From the NCBI RefSeq assembly GCF_023343835.1, contig NC_064448.1:14167531-14231530 (forward strand): a DNA stretch of 64,000 nt. The letters are read 5' to 3'. The notes beneath the pieces are model-generated. The model saw only the letters and a list, made by a program, of their open reading frames with translations, was not told the DNA's origin and did no database searches. Below are positions 28,101 through 41,078 of the stretch, piece after piece (position 1 is the first letter of the stretch; every line of letters begins with the position of its first letter). Position numbers and translations under genes: made by a program. Origin of the DNA: Lagopus muta (taxonomy: Eukaryota; Chordata; Aves; Galliformes; Phasianidae).

Positions 28101-31100
28101 ACAAGAGACTCTGCAGGTGCCCTTTAGTGTGCCTGAATGGCAGTTGAAGAGAATTTCTCTGTGCCACACAAGCACGAAAACAAACTGCAAATATTCATCC
28201 CTGAGCAGAGCACAGCTAAGAACTGCCTGTTCAGCCACCCACTGCTCACCTGCTATTTGGAAACAGCACGAATCCATCACAGCACAGTGGTCAGGTTGTA
28301 GGCTACAGCCGCTCTGGCTTTGCTCTGTACCGCTGTCAGCATAACAATATTCCTGTTGTGCTGCTGAAGCAGCTGTATTTCCCTCCCAGAAAGAGGCAGG
28401 AATAAAACCAGACTCACCAAGTTTTGTTCACAGAGGCCATGGAATTGCTGGAACTTCTGTGACATTAGTAGCTGTGCACTGCCCACTGCACTCAGGACTT
28501 TTCCTAAGACTATTAGAGGGTGGAAAAGAAAAGAAAGGGCTTAATTGAACAGTCCATAAGTGTAGCAACAAACTCAGGCATTCCTGGAGCAAGAAATAAT
28601 CATTAGCAGTTACAGAGATCTGTTAAGAACTAACTACTCTCAGGCAAAGATGCACTGAAACTACAGTCTGTGGTTGTCTTTGCCATCCATCCTTGCTCCT
28701 TCTATCTAGAGCAGGTCAGAAGCAGGACAACAGAAGAAGATCATGGCAATAGAGCTTGCAGGAAGTACCCTGTGGCTCATGTGATGGGCTGCAAGCCCAG
28801 CCAGAGGAGTTGGAGCTGGCACCTGCTCACAGATCATCATTGCCTGTTCTTCTGCCCATGGACAAAGGATAAGCAGCAATGTCCCTTGCTTCTCGATAGA
28901 ACAGTCTCCAATCTCCATTTACCGGAATGGATTAAAATACTGTCAGGCAAGTGTTTTTAATCACAATGCTTTTAAAACCCAGGGCTTTATGCTGCTCTTA
29001 GTGGGCCTCCAAGGAGCCTCTGAGCATAGTAACATTCTTCTGGTTGATTATGGAAAAGTGCTAAATATGGGCTTTTCCCTTGTAAAGGCAGGGATGAGAG
29101 ACTCATGGAGCACACAAATACGTAATGAGCACATGTGGAATGATCTGCTTCCTTCTCCCTAGCCTGATGCAGTTCTCCCAAATCAGTTCTGAATCTTTAT
29201 AGATCTGTGCTTGACTGGACAGACATAAGAAGGGTTTTTTTTTTTTTTATACCCACCACATTCTTCGTTACAAAACCTACTAGGAGATTGCTCTTAAGGT
29301 CACAGATCTAACGTCACATCAATCTGTGTCTCTTCATACCAAGGCACTGTTGCCACAAGCAGAGCAAGAGCAACACGACATGCTCTGTCCCTCTGAAGTG
29401 TGCAGAGCCCCAGCACTGACTGTCCAGCTCAGGAGCCAGTGCAGCATCACAGTGTGATACGGTTAGAGATCAAATGCCCCCAGCAGTGACAGCAAGCTAT
29501 AACTAAATCTCACCACCATTTCACCTTTCTTGGGTATAAACAGGCCTCGAAATTGTGCTCCTTGCAGCCCAGGTACTTGGTTCTGTCACTCAGTACACAC
29601 CTAAGCATGATTACCATTGTAAGCAGCAGAGCTTTTGCCAATTGACTTGAAAATAATGGAACAAGTCCAGCTGTGACTGAGCCCAGTAAAATCAAGTGCC
29701 CTTGTGTTTCCTGTGTATGTGACTTTGGTATACTTCACAGGAATTCAGTGAGATGTTCCCCTACAAAGAAACCTACTCTTTGCCATGAAGACAAGCCAGA
29801 TCACACAGGCACACAGTTATGGTGCCTTCCACTCCACCACCAGGTAAACTTTTACTTGTGCACTTAATCCAAACAGAGTGGCCAGGGAGAAAGCTCTCAG
29901 CCTCTCTGAAAACAACCTAGTCAAGCTTTTAGCTGCTTTGACAATTCTTAATGGATGATGGCAGCTTCTGAAATCTTCTCAACTGCATTATTTCTTACCC
30001 CATTTGCTAAAGCAAGTTGCCTTATCCTTCCTATCCTTCCCAAGGACAAACTGTTCCTTGCTGCATACTCACCTCCAGGTTCCACTGTGACCCTGTGGGA
30101 GATCAGCAATTTAACCACAGAAAGCCAATCCAGTACTCTGCTTTAATTCTTAAAGGAGGAGCTACTGGGCTGCTCCAGCATTGTGTCTAGAGGCTGGCAG
30201 CACCTACCTTCTTCAGAGAGATTGTTCTCTTTGGTCTCCTGGTCCATCTGGCGGCACCAGCCCTCTAACCGCTCTGTTTCTGCCTGCAGCAGCTTCAGAA
30301 ACCAGAACCCATCCCGCCGGCAGGCTCCGGGCTGCGTGGGTTCCGATGGCGAGGCAGATGATGTCTCAAGCCAAGGGTCAGGAGGAGGGAGAGAGGAAGG
30401 CTCCAGGGCTGGGTCAGTGTTGTCTCCATAGGAGAGGTTTTTCTTAATCTGTGAGGGCTTGGCTGGTTGCCTGGCACTGGTATCAACACCAACAGAGTTG
30501 TTGTGTTGGGGGCACTCAGCAACGCTTCTCTCAGATGATTTACAGCTAGAGTTGTTGGGTTCCTGCGTGTCAGAGTCTGTATCCTGTTTGGAGGACATAC
30601 TGCGAGAGTGGCTGTTTCTGGAGAGATCAAACCCAAACATATTAAATAGCAGAACTCAACCTGTCTGGTCGCACAACTAACCATTAAAGACATTTGCTTA
30701 TTATGCCTGCAGTTGAGCCTCCTCTTCCCCTTCTCACACACAAACACAGTACACATTCGGACAGACAAAATCGTAAGGTTGCCTGCTTACTGCAATAGGC
30801 CATTCAGATGAGAGGACTGATGCACAATTCTAATTACATCTTGGACTATTTTATTTATTTCATCCTGCCACTGATTTGTCTGTTTGCAGACTAAGTGCTG
30901 TTTGCAGCAGGTGTGTGCTGGGGAGGAAAAGCTATCCACAGGCCCCCACTCAACACCATTCGTATTAGAATAAGGGGAGAAGGTGAGCTAAGAAATGGGA
31001 AAGAGCAATTTAGAAGAAAGGAGTAAGAATTACAAAAGCCCGAGTCTTTCACTTACCGCCACTCGTCTTCTACCTGAACCCCGATGGACTGGAATTTGGT

Positions 31101-32919
31101 GACTGGTGGAGGAGGCTCCTCTTTGACCACTGGCTGAAGGCAGTCAACCTTATTAAACAAAAGAAATACAGACAAAAACAGACACAAGAACTTGCTGCTG
31201 GAATTCAAATTAGTAGACAGGAGGAGTCCACACATGCACACACAGCATGCAGACAGCACACACCAACTGCAGAGTTGTGCTAGGAGAGGTGCCAGGCTGC
31301 TGCATCAATTTGCCTCCACTTGAGCATCAGGGCTGTACCCCACTGGGCTGCTGCCAGGCACCTGCTCTGAGTGCACCCGGCTCTGCCATCTGCTGTTTGC
31401 ATGGCACTGGCTGGGAAAGGGCTGCATGTCCCCAGGGGAGCAGCTGCACGTGGCACCTGACATGGGCAAAGGCCACGAGCTTCACAATCCAATTAAGACT
31501 GACAGCAAAGCCTAGCTTCCTCTTTTCCAGGGACTGACACTCTCCATAGCTCTGGATAAAAGGCTTAGAAGGTTTCAGGAAGGAAATCCAGGGGGTGGAC
31601 AGGTGGCACAGGAACAAACTCAGGAAAGGAAGAGGAATGAAGTCAGCCTCTCCAACACAACTTTTCTTGCTCGTGGCTGTTAACACATGCTTTGCCCCAC
31701 CAGTCACACAGGGAAGCCTTTGCTGAGCTGTGTACCTAACTGGTCAGCAAATCCCAGTGTAAAGCCATGGAGAACTTATTCAGTACACACATCGTGACCT
31801 GCAAAGCCCAGCTCCTGATCTGGACTTGCTGAAGTGCTCACATTCCTGTCTGCAGTCTATAACTTGCAACACTAAGCCAGCAGTTTGGGACAGAATTGCT
31901 GTTTGCAGGGACCAGCCACCTGTGCCCAGGAAATCTGCTCACAAGGAATGCAATAGCAGGTGACAATATTAGCTGAATAAAGCACAGGTTTATGCTACTC
32001 AGTGGGTTCTCTTTTGCCTGCAGAACAAACAACTTATTTCCATTAGTTTCCACAGAGTTAAATGCTTCCAGCAGGAACAGCAGCAACCTGCTGGCACTGC
32101 CAGGCAGCCCAGGGGAGCAGAGGCCACCAAGAAGCACTCCCATCTGCCTAGAGCTCTGCACATCACACTGCAGCAGATGGCAAGTAGAGGGGCCCATCAC
32201 TCCTAAGAAATTTGTCCCAAGAACCACAAAGGACAAGGAACAGACTGACACTAAGGAGTGGGAGCAGAGCACGGGATCAGTGCAGGTTTACTAGCACCAA
32301 TGCCTCTTAGAGAGACCCACTCAGTTCATAGGGTCCCCCTGATTCATGAAATATTTCAAACTGAAATAGCTTGTAAGTCTCTTATAAGGTCTGTTACAGA
32401 AAGCTTCTGCCCTACCTCCCCCCAGGAACATGGAAGTTAGTATAACAAGCTATTCTGAGTGGGTTCAGATGCACACCTGGTCACACAAAACACACGTGCT
32501 AAATAGATGGGTTAAAGACATTCCTTAGGACACAAAGAAGAACAAACTGCTCCATACTTGTATTCCTATAGATGACAGTTTTCTTTTGGGGACGTTCTCC
32601 ACTTTAGGCTCTTCACTCGTCAGAGTCCCTTTGTCGCTTTTCAAAGTTGCATTTTTCTGCGGTAGCTCTGGAGTGTCTCTTGCTGGAGTCACGATGCTGC
32701 CCCTCGTAACGCTGGGTGTCCTGGTGCTGTCTAAGCTGTCTGAAGAATTGCTCAGTCCCGACTGGCTGGTCACCTCGCTCTTGTGGTCCTGGCTGTCCAG
32801 GTAGGTGTCCTGTGCCGATTCAGTGCTGCTCTGCACAGTGACAGAGATGAACGGCTTTGATGTGGTCCGAGGTGGGACAGGAGGTGGAGTCTTTTTATAT
32901 GCCACTAGGCACGATGAAC
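24922..32919 (-). CDS. DLGAP4: DLGAP4 (SAPAP4), C-terminal half, six coding exons
   Basis: Postsynaptic-density scaffold of the GKAP/SAPAP family. It links the PSD-95 guanylate-kinase domain to Shank PDZ domains. Exons in transcription order: 32919-32558, 31148-31057, 30617-30208, 28509-28418, 26072-25920 and 25137-24922. All have GT-AG borders and matching phases and encode about 440 residues. Recognisable blocks: AYKKTPPPVPPRTTSKPF; KLSSIGIQ and KFQSIGVQVEDEW dynein-light-chain-like TQT/GIQV motifs; the GKAP-homology helical domain from RDGFWFLKLLQAETERLEGW through NPRPTAQDLAGFWDLLQLSI; and the C-terminal Shank PDZ ligand EAQTRL. The subfamily is called from SLPPPDPWLETSS and the C-terminus. 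The N-terminal exons of the long isoform are not in the window and must lie beyond 64,000. The gene is convergent with TGIF2. Confidence 0.96.
25138..25919 (-). other. DLGAP4: DLGAP4 intron
   Basis: 0.78 kb, no recognisable element. Confidence 0.9.
25920..26072 (-). CDS. DLGAP4: DLGAP4 coding exon (GKAP domain C-part)
   Basis: Acceptor CATTGCAG precedes 26072 and donor GTGAGC follows 25920. Its 51 codons run from NPNANPRPTAQDLAG to ETPERK, phase 0 at both ends. Confidence 0.96.
26566..27249 (+). mobile_element. CR1 LINE fragment, old, plus orientation
   Basis: A degraded CR1 3' ORF2 segment is readable: LGVLMASTLPMSQQCALVAK, KASGILGC and ERLRLLGLFSLGK. It is followed by the typical 3' region ending AACCCCTTTGATTTTGTGATT. 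The 5' end is truncated and several frame breaks are present. It sits antisense to DLGAP4. Confidence 0.85.
27262..27445 (-). mobile_element. CR1 3'-end fragment, minus orientation
   Basis: Begins TATAGGTTCATAGAATTGTA and continues GGGCTTGGGCTGGCAGGGACC, the reverse complement of a CR1 3' terminus. Only about 180 bases remain. It abuts the previous CR1 in opposite orientation. Confidence 0.75.
28418..28509 (-). CDS. DLGAP4: DLGAP4 coding exon (GKAP domain helix)
   Basis: 92 nt between acceptor TCTAATAG and donor GTGAGT. It encodes (V)LGKVLSAVGSAQLLMSQ to GLCEQNL; the first codon is completed by the preceding exon. Confidence 0.95.
28510..30207 (-). other. DLGAP4: DLGAP4 intron
   Basis: 1.7 kb. 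A poly(T) run lies at about 29,237-29,249. Nothing else is recognised. Confidence 0.85.
30208..30617 (-). CDS. DLGAP4: DLGAP4 coding exon (Ser-rich linker and first GKAP helix)
   Basis: 410 nt between acceptor CTCTCCAG and donor GTAGGT. It encodes NSHSRSMSSKQDTDSDTQEP through RDGFWFLKLLQAETERLEGW to NNLSEE. Confidence 0.96.
30618..31056 (-). other. DLGAP4: DLGAP4 intron
   Basis: 0.44 kb, no recognisable element. Confidence 0.9.
31057..31148 (-). CDS. DLGAP4: DLGAP4 coding exon (GVQVEDEW motif)
   Basis: 92 nt between acceptor TTTAATAAG and donor GTAAGT. It encodes VDCLQPVVKEEPPPP to QVEDEW plus two bases of Arg. Confidence 0.95.
31149..32557 (-). other. DLGAP4: DLGAP4 intron
   Basis: 1.4 kb, unique sequence, no supported exon. 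Confidence 0.85.
32558..32919 (-). CDS. DLGAP4: DLGAP4 coding exon (AYKKTPPPVPPR block)
   Basis: 362 nt between acceptor CACTGCAG and donor GTATGG. It encodes SSCLVAYKKTPPPVPPR to KLSSIGIQ. It starts with the last two bases of a codon, so the upstream exon must end in phase 1. Confidence 0.95.
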
Positions 32920-35900
32920 CTGCAGTGATGGAGGTGGGGAGAATGAAGAATAGAAGAGGCAGACAGATACAGTGAAAGAAAGAAAAAGCAGGTCAGTCAC
33001 AACATCCAAGAGGAGTCTCCAACCAGAAGCTGAAGGCAGAAATGCAGAGACAGCCTACAGCCAGCAGCTCATACCGAGTAACCCAAACCAAAGCATAATG
33101 GGAAGCAGAAGGCAGAGCCAGAGCTAGCTTGCAAAAGAAGTTAAAAGAAATACCATGATGTGTGAAAGGCTAGTAGTAATGGAGAAGAGGTACAGAGAAG
33201 CCTCCCAAGACTGCTACAAGGTTTGGCAGGTGTAAGTCTCCAAGCTGAGGGAACTCTTTTTGGCTAAGCCCTATGTTTTAGTGTCCTAGTACAGCCAAGT
33301 GTCTCAGCTCTTTGTCCCATCAGTTGACAACTTTCAGTATCTGGACCAGGGTGGTGTTTTTTCCTATAAAAATGGAAAGAAGCCATAAAATTTATTAGAT
33401 GTAAGAATATAAAAATCTAGCTGCTGTACATTACAGGAAAATACATCACGCCAGACCTAATAGCCAGAGAGGTGAGGCTGTGCTGCTCCACACAGCAACG
33501 GAGATACACACACAGCCACAGACACATAGGCATACAATGTCAGACACACAGATCAGAAGAAAGTCCCCAAAAGACATTAGCACCAGCCTCATCAAGGAAG
33601 GTCCTCCAGCAGCTGAGCCGCCTCTGCCTGCCCACTGCCCGTCTGCACTGGGGGCTCCTCAGTCTGGGGACACAAGCCAAACGCTGAAGGCCCTGCAGAC
33701 CCACTTGCCCTGCTCCCAGCCTGCATCCCCTACTCACCAGCTCAACCTTTCCCAGCAATCACACAGTCATTGCCCCTGGACACGAGGATGCTGTGATCAG
33801 GCCTTGCTGCAGCCCCCTGCAGCCTCACCCCATGATGTGGGGAGCACAAAGCCCTCACCCAGGTCAGGATTTTCATATGGACCGTACAGACCGTGCTGGG
33901 CAGGGCAGAGCTAGCAAGCATGACACGCACCTGGCCCCCGTCATCCCCTCATCCCTCTTTTCACCTTAGTTTTATTCCTCCACCAGTCACCCAAACTCTG
34001 CCTTTGTTCCATTCTCTGGTCTAGCAAGCCGTGTCATCCCAAACCATTCTTCCACTACACCTGAGTATCCATGTGGGAAGGGGTGTTTCAGGCAACTAAG
34101 TCCCACAGCTCCTCCTTTTTTCTCCCTAGGAATGTCCCTGCATGCCACCCTGTGTGCCCCAGGCATGTGGCCATACCACTTGCAGACAATTGCACAGCAA
34201 TGCATTTTGCATCATGGGCTATTTACACACTCCACAGATACCTTTATTAATTGCTAGAAGCTGTATTTCAAAGGAGCTAAAAGAAAGGGGTTACAGAGGA
34301 GACCCATGCTCCCACAAGTGTTTGCACAGCTAACGGTCCCAACTGCTGCAGGAAAATGAAGCCCTAGAGGAGCTCAGAAAGGCAAATCAATACCAGTTCC
34401 CTCCTGCCCCAATGCACAGACTGAGTACAGAGTGAGCAGTGACTGGACGCCACCAGAGCTCTCCTGCCAGCTCACCCCAGCCCTCACACCCCTTTTGACA
34501 CAGGTCCCTCCTGCAGCCACGGGGGCCATACAGCTGGGAAGCACACAGCTGAAAAATATTCAGACAAGCTACTTAGTATGGGCACTGGGCAGTTTTTCAG
34601 CTTGACCTGTTCCTGCTGCTATTCCTTACGGTGACACAAGCTGTGTAAACTGCTCAGGACAGCCCAAGCCTGGAGCTGCTGTACTCCTGCCAGAACAGGA
34701 ACATATTAGGCTCTTGAAAAGCCACCCACAGTGATTTCCTAAAAGGTCAGACAAGTGTAGCAACTTCTCACATTTACATGCCAAAACACAGCTACACACA
34801 TCCTTCAGCCAGTTCTTGATTGGTCACATAAACAGTGCGCTGCTGTCCTGCCAGGGCACTGCCAGCTGCTGACTGTAATCACACCAGCATTTGCTTCCAG
34901 CTTGCCAGCCCCACACCACCCCTGTCCTTTGCAGGGCGCAAGCTCACGCACCAGGACAGCAGCAGGACATGTGCAGATGCTCAAAGCAGCACCAGATCAG
35001 AACTGTTTAGCATCTCCAAGCAAGTCAACCTTGAACCCAGGATGCTGAGTTCAGCAGAGGTATCAGATTCAATGGCAGCACTTGCACAAGCACAGGCTGA
35101 ACTGCAGCATGGCCTCTGCCCACAGCAATGCTTCTCAGCACCGTGCAGACATACAAACCAGGAGGTCAAAGCACCAGACACTGCATAACTGCTGCCTCTC
35201 TCCCCAAGTTCCCTACTGCAAATCTCCTCGGGTGCACTACAGATCTGGCCACGTTAGAACTTCACTTGTTACAGATGTTCACCTGCTCAAACCTCTCAGG
35301 ACAGGTCTTGGCTACAACTATCTGGTCACAATGCTAGATGGGTGAAGCACTCCTCATGTGAGCATGGTCAGCAGCAGCTCTCCTGGACAGGGAAAAGGGA
35401 GCCATGGAGCACCCCACAGGTAAGGACTCTGCCTAAGCACCTCAGCAAAGCTATCCTGATACAGGAACATCATCTTAGATTGTTACACCAATTTCTGGGC
35501 CAAGTCTTACACCCAGCCTGTACAGTTCAGCAGAGCACTGTAGGACGATCAGACTGGATGAAGCAAGAGGAAAAGCCCCTTTACACAAAGTAGGCTACAC
35601 CACCAAACGCAGGATGCTCACGATGCCACATGTCACTGTACCAGGAACTGAGGCAGCTATTAACCAGGACAAGCCAAAACTACCCAAAAGGGCAGAAGAG
35701 AAAGCCTGCCTCCCATAGCCCTCTTCTCCTTACATCACACATCCTCTCAGTTCCTCCAACACTGTGCCCAGCCTCACGGTGCCCCCCCTCCAGCCAGCAG
35801 TGAGCCTTGGGCAGATCACACCACACAGGGCAGAGCTGATGGCACTGACTGCTTTGGCACTTCTGCTGCTGTGTTTTCAAGCAGCACAGCTTGGGTTTCC

Positions 35901-38900
35901 CAGCTGCTGTTTATGCCCACAGGGCAGTACTGTAATTAGGAGAATAAATCAGCTGCTATCTGATATCGAATACTGCAGCTAGGCAAAACAAGGGGAGGGC
36001 AGCACATCAGCAGAGACAAAAAAAGGCAGATTTCTTAGGGAAGACAGGTGGTGTTTAGGGTCAGTTACACAAATTCAGCTTTCCACTCACTTATAAGCAA
36101 TAATACTGTTTGCAATGCTGTGTATACAGAGCAAAGCAGCAACTTCTTGTTCCAGGAGATGCTCAGCTGAAGAGCACAGATTTTGCTAAAAAGGAACCCC
36201 GCTGTGCAGCAACAAAATGCCCCACTGACTAATGCATGGTCAAAGAGCTGCCTGCGACTTCTTAAGAGTCTACAGCTCTAAAAGCCCATGCAAGTGGAAG
36301 GAATGCATGAAGACCTGGAGCCTTGGAAAACTAAGAGTGCTTCGATGAGTGCAGTTACAAATTAATCCCACTGAAACCCTCTGCAATCATAAGGCAGGGA
36401 CTTTCCACTGCAAAGCCAGAAACCACAATGAACCTAAACCTAACATAAAATGGGCTTCAAGAGCCATGCAGGATAAAACGACCTGTAACAAGCAGTCCTT
36501 CTCCCTCAACGCAAATACGAAATTTCAGTGTTTCTTGTGTCTGTGGGAAGAGTTAAGAAGCCCTGAGGAAGCCAAGTGCATTGTGCTATTTCTGTGGGGG
36601 AAACGTTATGAACCAACCAGGCAGCAGCGTGCCTCATGCCACTGGTCAGCCCCAGCAGCGAGCAGCTTCTGATCCAATGCAGGTCACAGCCTACTACATT
36701 GATGTTTCAGTTTGTGATGCAAAACAGAGCTGCAGCCCAGGAGGGCAGTGGAGCAGGTACACATTTTACTCTGCTGTTTGTCAGCACCACTCAAATTTGT
36801 GACTATCAACCAACACTGCAAAAAGGTGCTGAAGAACAAGAGGTAGGGAAGCTTTGCTTAAGCCTCCAGCTCTGCAGCACCAGACCCTTTCCACCCATAG
36901 GATCTCCTACAGCTTATTTAAGGAAGTCATTAGAATTTACAACTGCCGTGGATGATTGATGGGCCAGGGGAGGGCTGTCTGTTTATAGCCTTCCTTGCGC
37001 AACTGTTTTTAGAAAGCAGCATGTTTCAAAATTAGCATCTTCCACATGGCATTACCTGCTGCTCGCAGGGCCTTGGGCAGCACCCACTGACTTCAGGCAA
37101 AAGAGCTTCAGATTCAGAGCGTTAACCTGGAGGGCTGCTCTGACCCTCAAAGCAGCTGGGCATACTGGGATCCTCTCCTTCTGAACTGGGCAATTGCTTC
37201 TTGAAAGACCAAAGCACAGGAGTCAGAAAAGAATATTAAATCCACTGCAGCCTTGAGAGGCCCCTGTTCAAACACAAACAAGCTGAACTTACCTGCTCAG
37301 TACCTGCAGCACTGCCAAGATCACAGCCAAGGCATTTGGGTCTAGATTTAAACACTAATTGCCGCTGGTGTGTGTCTGGCACAAAGTGCAATTATTTTGT
37401 TGCTCTAGTCGATTCAACATAGACCAGTGGTATTCCTCGTCAATCCCCATGGCTTTAAAGACCTAATCACACCATCCTCAATTTTACTGAATTAAAATCT
37501 CCAAGTCACAATCGGTTGTGAAGGTGAGGTGTATTAATAGAGCTCAAATTGCTAACCACTTTTGTGCCCTATGCATCCTCTTTCTCCATAGAAAGATCTG
37601 AAGAAATGACATCCCTTGCATAAGGCAATACACGCCAAAATAATCTCTCCCACTACAAGACAAACTCCTTCGCCTTTTAAATGAAGCTTCCCAATAATAA
37701 TGCAGCAAACAAGAACAGCCCTAAGTTGCATTTTGGTCACGTCTCCAGACTTGTTTAAGGAGCATATTTACAGGTAGCTTTTAACAGCAAACAATACCAG
37801 AACAGTCACATTCCAAACAGCCTAACCTCTGATTTCCATGAACTTGCACAACACAAGACTGAAGCTATAGCAACCCACAGGATGCCTTGTTTGTAGGATG
37901 TCCAAGGAAAAATGATTCCCCCTAACAATTGCTACTGGAAGCAATACAACTGGACAGACAGAAGGGACTTCTGTTTCCTCATGCCTACCTGTTAAGTGAC
38001 CATCTTCATCAAGAATCAGTCCAGTGCTTTCTTTAGATCCCTTCTTGCTCTTGACATGCATAAAAGAGCCTTTTTCCTTTACAGTAAAAATTCTGAACTA
38101 TTTCACCATCACCTCAGCCAAGACAGCCACCTGCTGTCACAGCTCCCACAAGGCATCCTCTGTTCTAAAACATGTCTAGGAAGGCATTTTTCCTAGCTGG
38201 CTCACTTGGTACTTGCAACACAAAGTTATGCTTCACATGCTCTAGGAACATCCCAGGCTTCTTTGTCACAGCAGTACAATATTCCCAGTTTAAGAAGTTA
38301 AAAGTCTCTTATAAGGATGAAGGCAACCATTCCAGAAGTTTCCCCCAATTTAACTACAGAGTAGGTCATCCATGCCTGCTCTTGCTGCACTCCAGCCTGT
38401 GTTGCTTCCTTGGAAACTGAATGTGCCTATCAAGACCTGCGTTGTGACCAGCCCAGGCCCTCTGAAGCTCTCAGATAATCAAAACCAACATCTTCAGCAC
38501 CAAGCCAGCCCCTCCAGCTTTGCTCACTGTAACTGTAGATGCCAGGAAGGAAGCACCACCAGTTGCACATGACACCTCCTGCTTGAGTCCATGGACTCTG
38601 GCTGCATGTAGGATTGTTCTGAAGGAGGCCAGAGAAATCCAAGCTCTCATTCCCTTCCTATCAACTTCCTCATCCTCAGCCCCCGGGCAAAGCACAGCTC
38701 TCCAAGCAGGGCAGCACACCGAGCAGCTTGCTTGCACACATGCAATGACAGCCACAAAAAAGCAGCCACTGCCTGGGTGCCATCATTTCTCTCCCCACCA
38801 ACTATACTGCCATTCTGAAGACAGATACTTGCTTTCAGGACAGACACAGTGACGTCTGGTGCTGGTGCCCACTGCCCCATCAATCCCAAAGGCACAGGCA

Positions 38901-40920
38901 CCCCCTCAAGCCAGCCCTGGGACACAGTACCAGCTTCACCAGCACATCCAGCCAGATGTGACAGCATCACAATGTCAGGGAACACAACTGAAGCAGGAAC
39001 GGAGATGGAAGGCAGGTCTGCAGATATGGGAACTGACTATTTCCACCTTACAGCAACAGCAGTAACTCACCTGTGAGATGAGCATGCCAGATGGAGGTGC
39101 CCTTACTAACAGGGCCATTCTTCCCACACGTCACGCAGGCTTTCCCCAGGAGCACCCACCATCATACCAGACGTACCTGATCCACACCACAGCCTCCTGC
39201 TGCCCAAGGGTACTACAGGGTAGTAGGCTTCTACATTTCAACAACCTGACATTTCTTTGCCAGAATAACTATGTACTTAGCTTTAAGGCAAGAGAAATAT
39301 CCACTTCCTTAAAACCGAGCCAGCAGTCAGCCAAAGCAGCTAACACTTGTATCCTCCTCATCACAAAGAGTAAGTGCTGCCATGCTAATAAGTGCTACAA
39401 CATTATGAAGTCACGTGCAAACACATCTTTGCTTCCTAGCTTGGAAAACAGTTGCTGGCCAAGCAAGCAGAGATCCAGCACTTGTTGCTTCTGGTTCATA
39501 GGACTTTCCACTTTTATTATAAAAATGTCTCTTGCAACCAAAAAAAAAGTTCAGTACCCATCTTGGTCACAGCACTCTTGCAGATGTGCAGGGCTCAGCT
39601 GGCATATTTATTCATCTGCTGCCTGTTATTAAGACACAAGCAGCTGCCTTGCATTTACCTGTCCATTACTAGGTACATTAAGTTCCTAAACATTATGGAA
39701 ACAAAAGAAATGAACATATCTGCAGGAAAAGGATCTTGAATGCAAGGGAGCAACTTCAAAGTAGTATAGCCACAGTAAGAGCTCCTCCCCACCATGCAAA
39801 TACAAAACCCAAAGGCTGTCCTTGAGTATTAGCTATGTATTTCTTGACTAAAGGTACAACCTTCATCCAGAAGCTCACCACAAAATGGCCTGTTCTACCA
39901 TCTGTACTCTGCTCATTTGTGACTGAGATGGTCCCAGGTGAGAAGTGAGTTAACAGTCAGGGGAAGCTGTGCTGCTGGGCCAGGGGACACACAAGGTGAG
40001 GCATGGACAGGAAGGAGGGCACAGCACTGCCACTCAGGACTGCAAGGTACTTCAATGGCCACTTCTGACCGGATGTCCAGGCCCCAGTGCTCTGCAGAGG
40101 GAGATGGAAAACTCACCCAGGGAAAGAAAGGCTGAGGGTTGTGACCCCTTAAGGAGCTTCAGATTTTTCAACATATCAGGTTTGAGCACTTTGGAGATGC
40201 TCCTACTCAAACTTTGTAGCAACACTCAGAAGTAACAATAAGCACTTACACCCCAAAACCTGCTATGATGGCAGGGCACAGCAGCTTTTTTTCCTCCCCT
40301 TTCTTGAAAGGAAGCCTTTCAGAAGGTCACGGATTTAAGGAGAGGCAGGAGGCATCAGATGACACCACCCAAGAATGCTGGGGTTTAAAAATACAGCATC
40401 TCTCACAGTTGGGCTTCTGACCCATCTGGTCACCTCCTCCTTTCAGGGCATAGTTAATGTTACTGTGAGGACAACACATGCTGCAGAGAATGCAAGCCAC
40501 AGACCTCCCAAACACATCTACAGCAACTGTTACTGGAGCTTCTATTTGTATTAGAAGCGACACTGTAACTTCTCCTCACCCTCCCTAAGTCATTTCAGCA
40601 CAGGTTTTTTAAAGCAAGAAAGAGCAGCTATATGCAACTCCACCCTGCTCCACAGCCCTGCACCAGCAAGCTCGCCATCTGTATTGTGGACTCAGGCAGC
40701 TCTCCAATCCAGCTGGCAGAGTAGCAGTGTACAGGAGTATTTTATGTTCAAGCTGTTAATTCACTAATAAGCAGCAAAAGTCTTAAAAACTGTCACCGGT
40801 GCCTAGATGAGCTCCTGGGCAGCATCATGGGGTGACTAAGTATCCATGCTGCCAGCTTGTCTGATACAGCTGGGCAGTGGGCACTCCATCCCATTCCTTC
40901 TGTTGCTCATTCTGCCCTGC
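32920..40920 (-). other. DLGAP4: Large DLGAP4 intron, proximal part
   Basis: First 8 kb of an intron running beyond the window. The only exon-like sequence is the candidate at 37,989-38,076. The sequence is otherwise unique, with short open frames lacking codon bias. Confidence 0.75.
37989..38076 (-). CDS. Candidate alternative DLGAP4 exon
   Basis: An 88-nt stretch between a weak acceptor (TTTACTGTAAAG) and a consensus donor (ACAG/GTAGGC). It reads EKGSFMHVKSKKGSKESTGL and then ILDEDGHLT, ending with one base of a Gly codon. This phase 1 end matches the phase required by the next DLGAP4 exon at 32,919. The internal ATG could alternatively be a start. I do not recall this peptide from human DLGAP4. 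It is AT-rich at third positions, so coding status is uncertain. Confidence 0.35.
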
Positions 40921-40924
40921 AGGT

Positions 40925-41078
40925 CCCACTGCCGTGGCTCCACCTGCACAGCCCTTCCCTACCTGGAGTACTGTGACCAGTTCTGGGCTCCCCAGTACAA
41001 AAAAGACAGGAATTTCCTGGAAAGAGTTCAGCAGAGGGCCACAAAGATGATGAAGGGCCTGGAGCACCATATCTGAAA
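40925..41078 (+). mobile_element. CR1 fragment, plus orientation
   Basis: A short remnant reads [17 protein letters not shown] and then [15 protein letters not shown] in two frames, the end of a CR1 reverse transcriptase. Boundaries are approximate. Confidence 0.75.

Larger units (their letters stand above)
26073..28417 (-). other. DLGAP4: DLGAP4 intron with two CR1 fragments
   Basis: Holds CR1 remnants at about 26,566-27,249 and 27,262-27,445, and a 12-G run near 26,929. The rest is unique. Confidence 0.85.

Noticed and set aside
31720-31775. Minus-strand MALHWDLL peptide resembling a short-isoform first exon
   Set aside because: It lies downstream of the exon it would have to splice into, so it cannot be that first exon.
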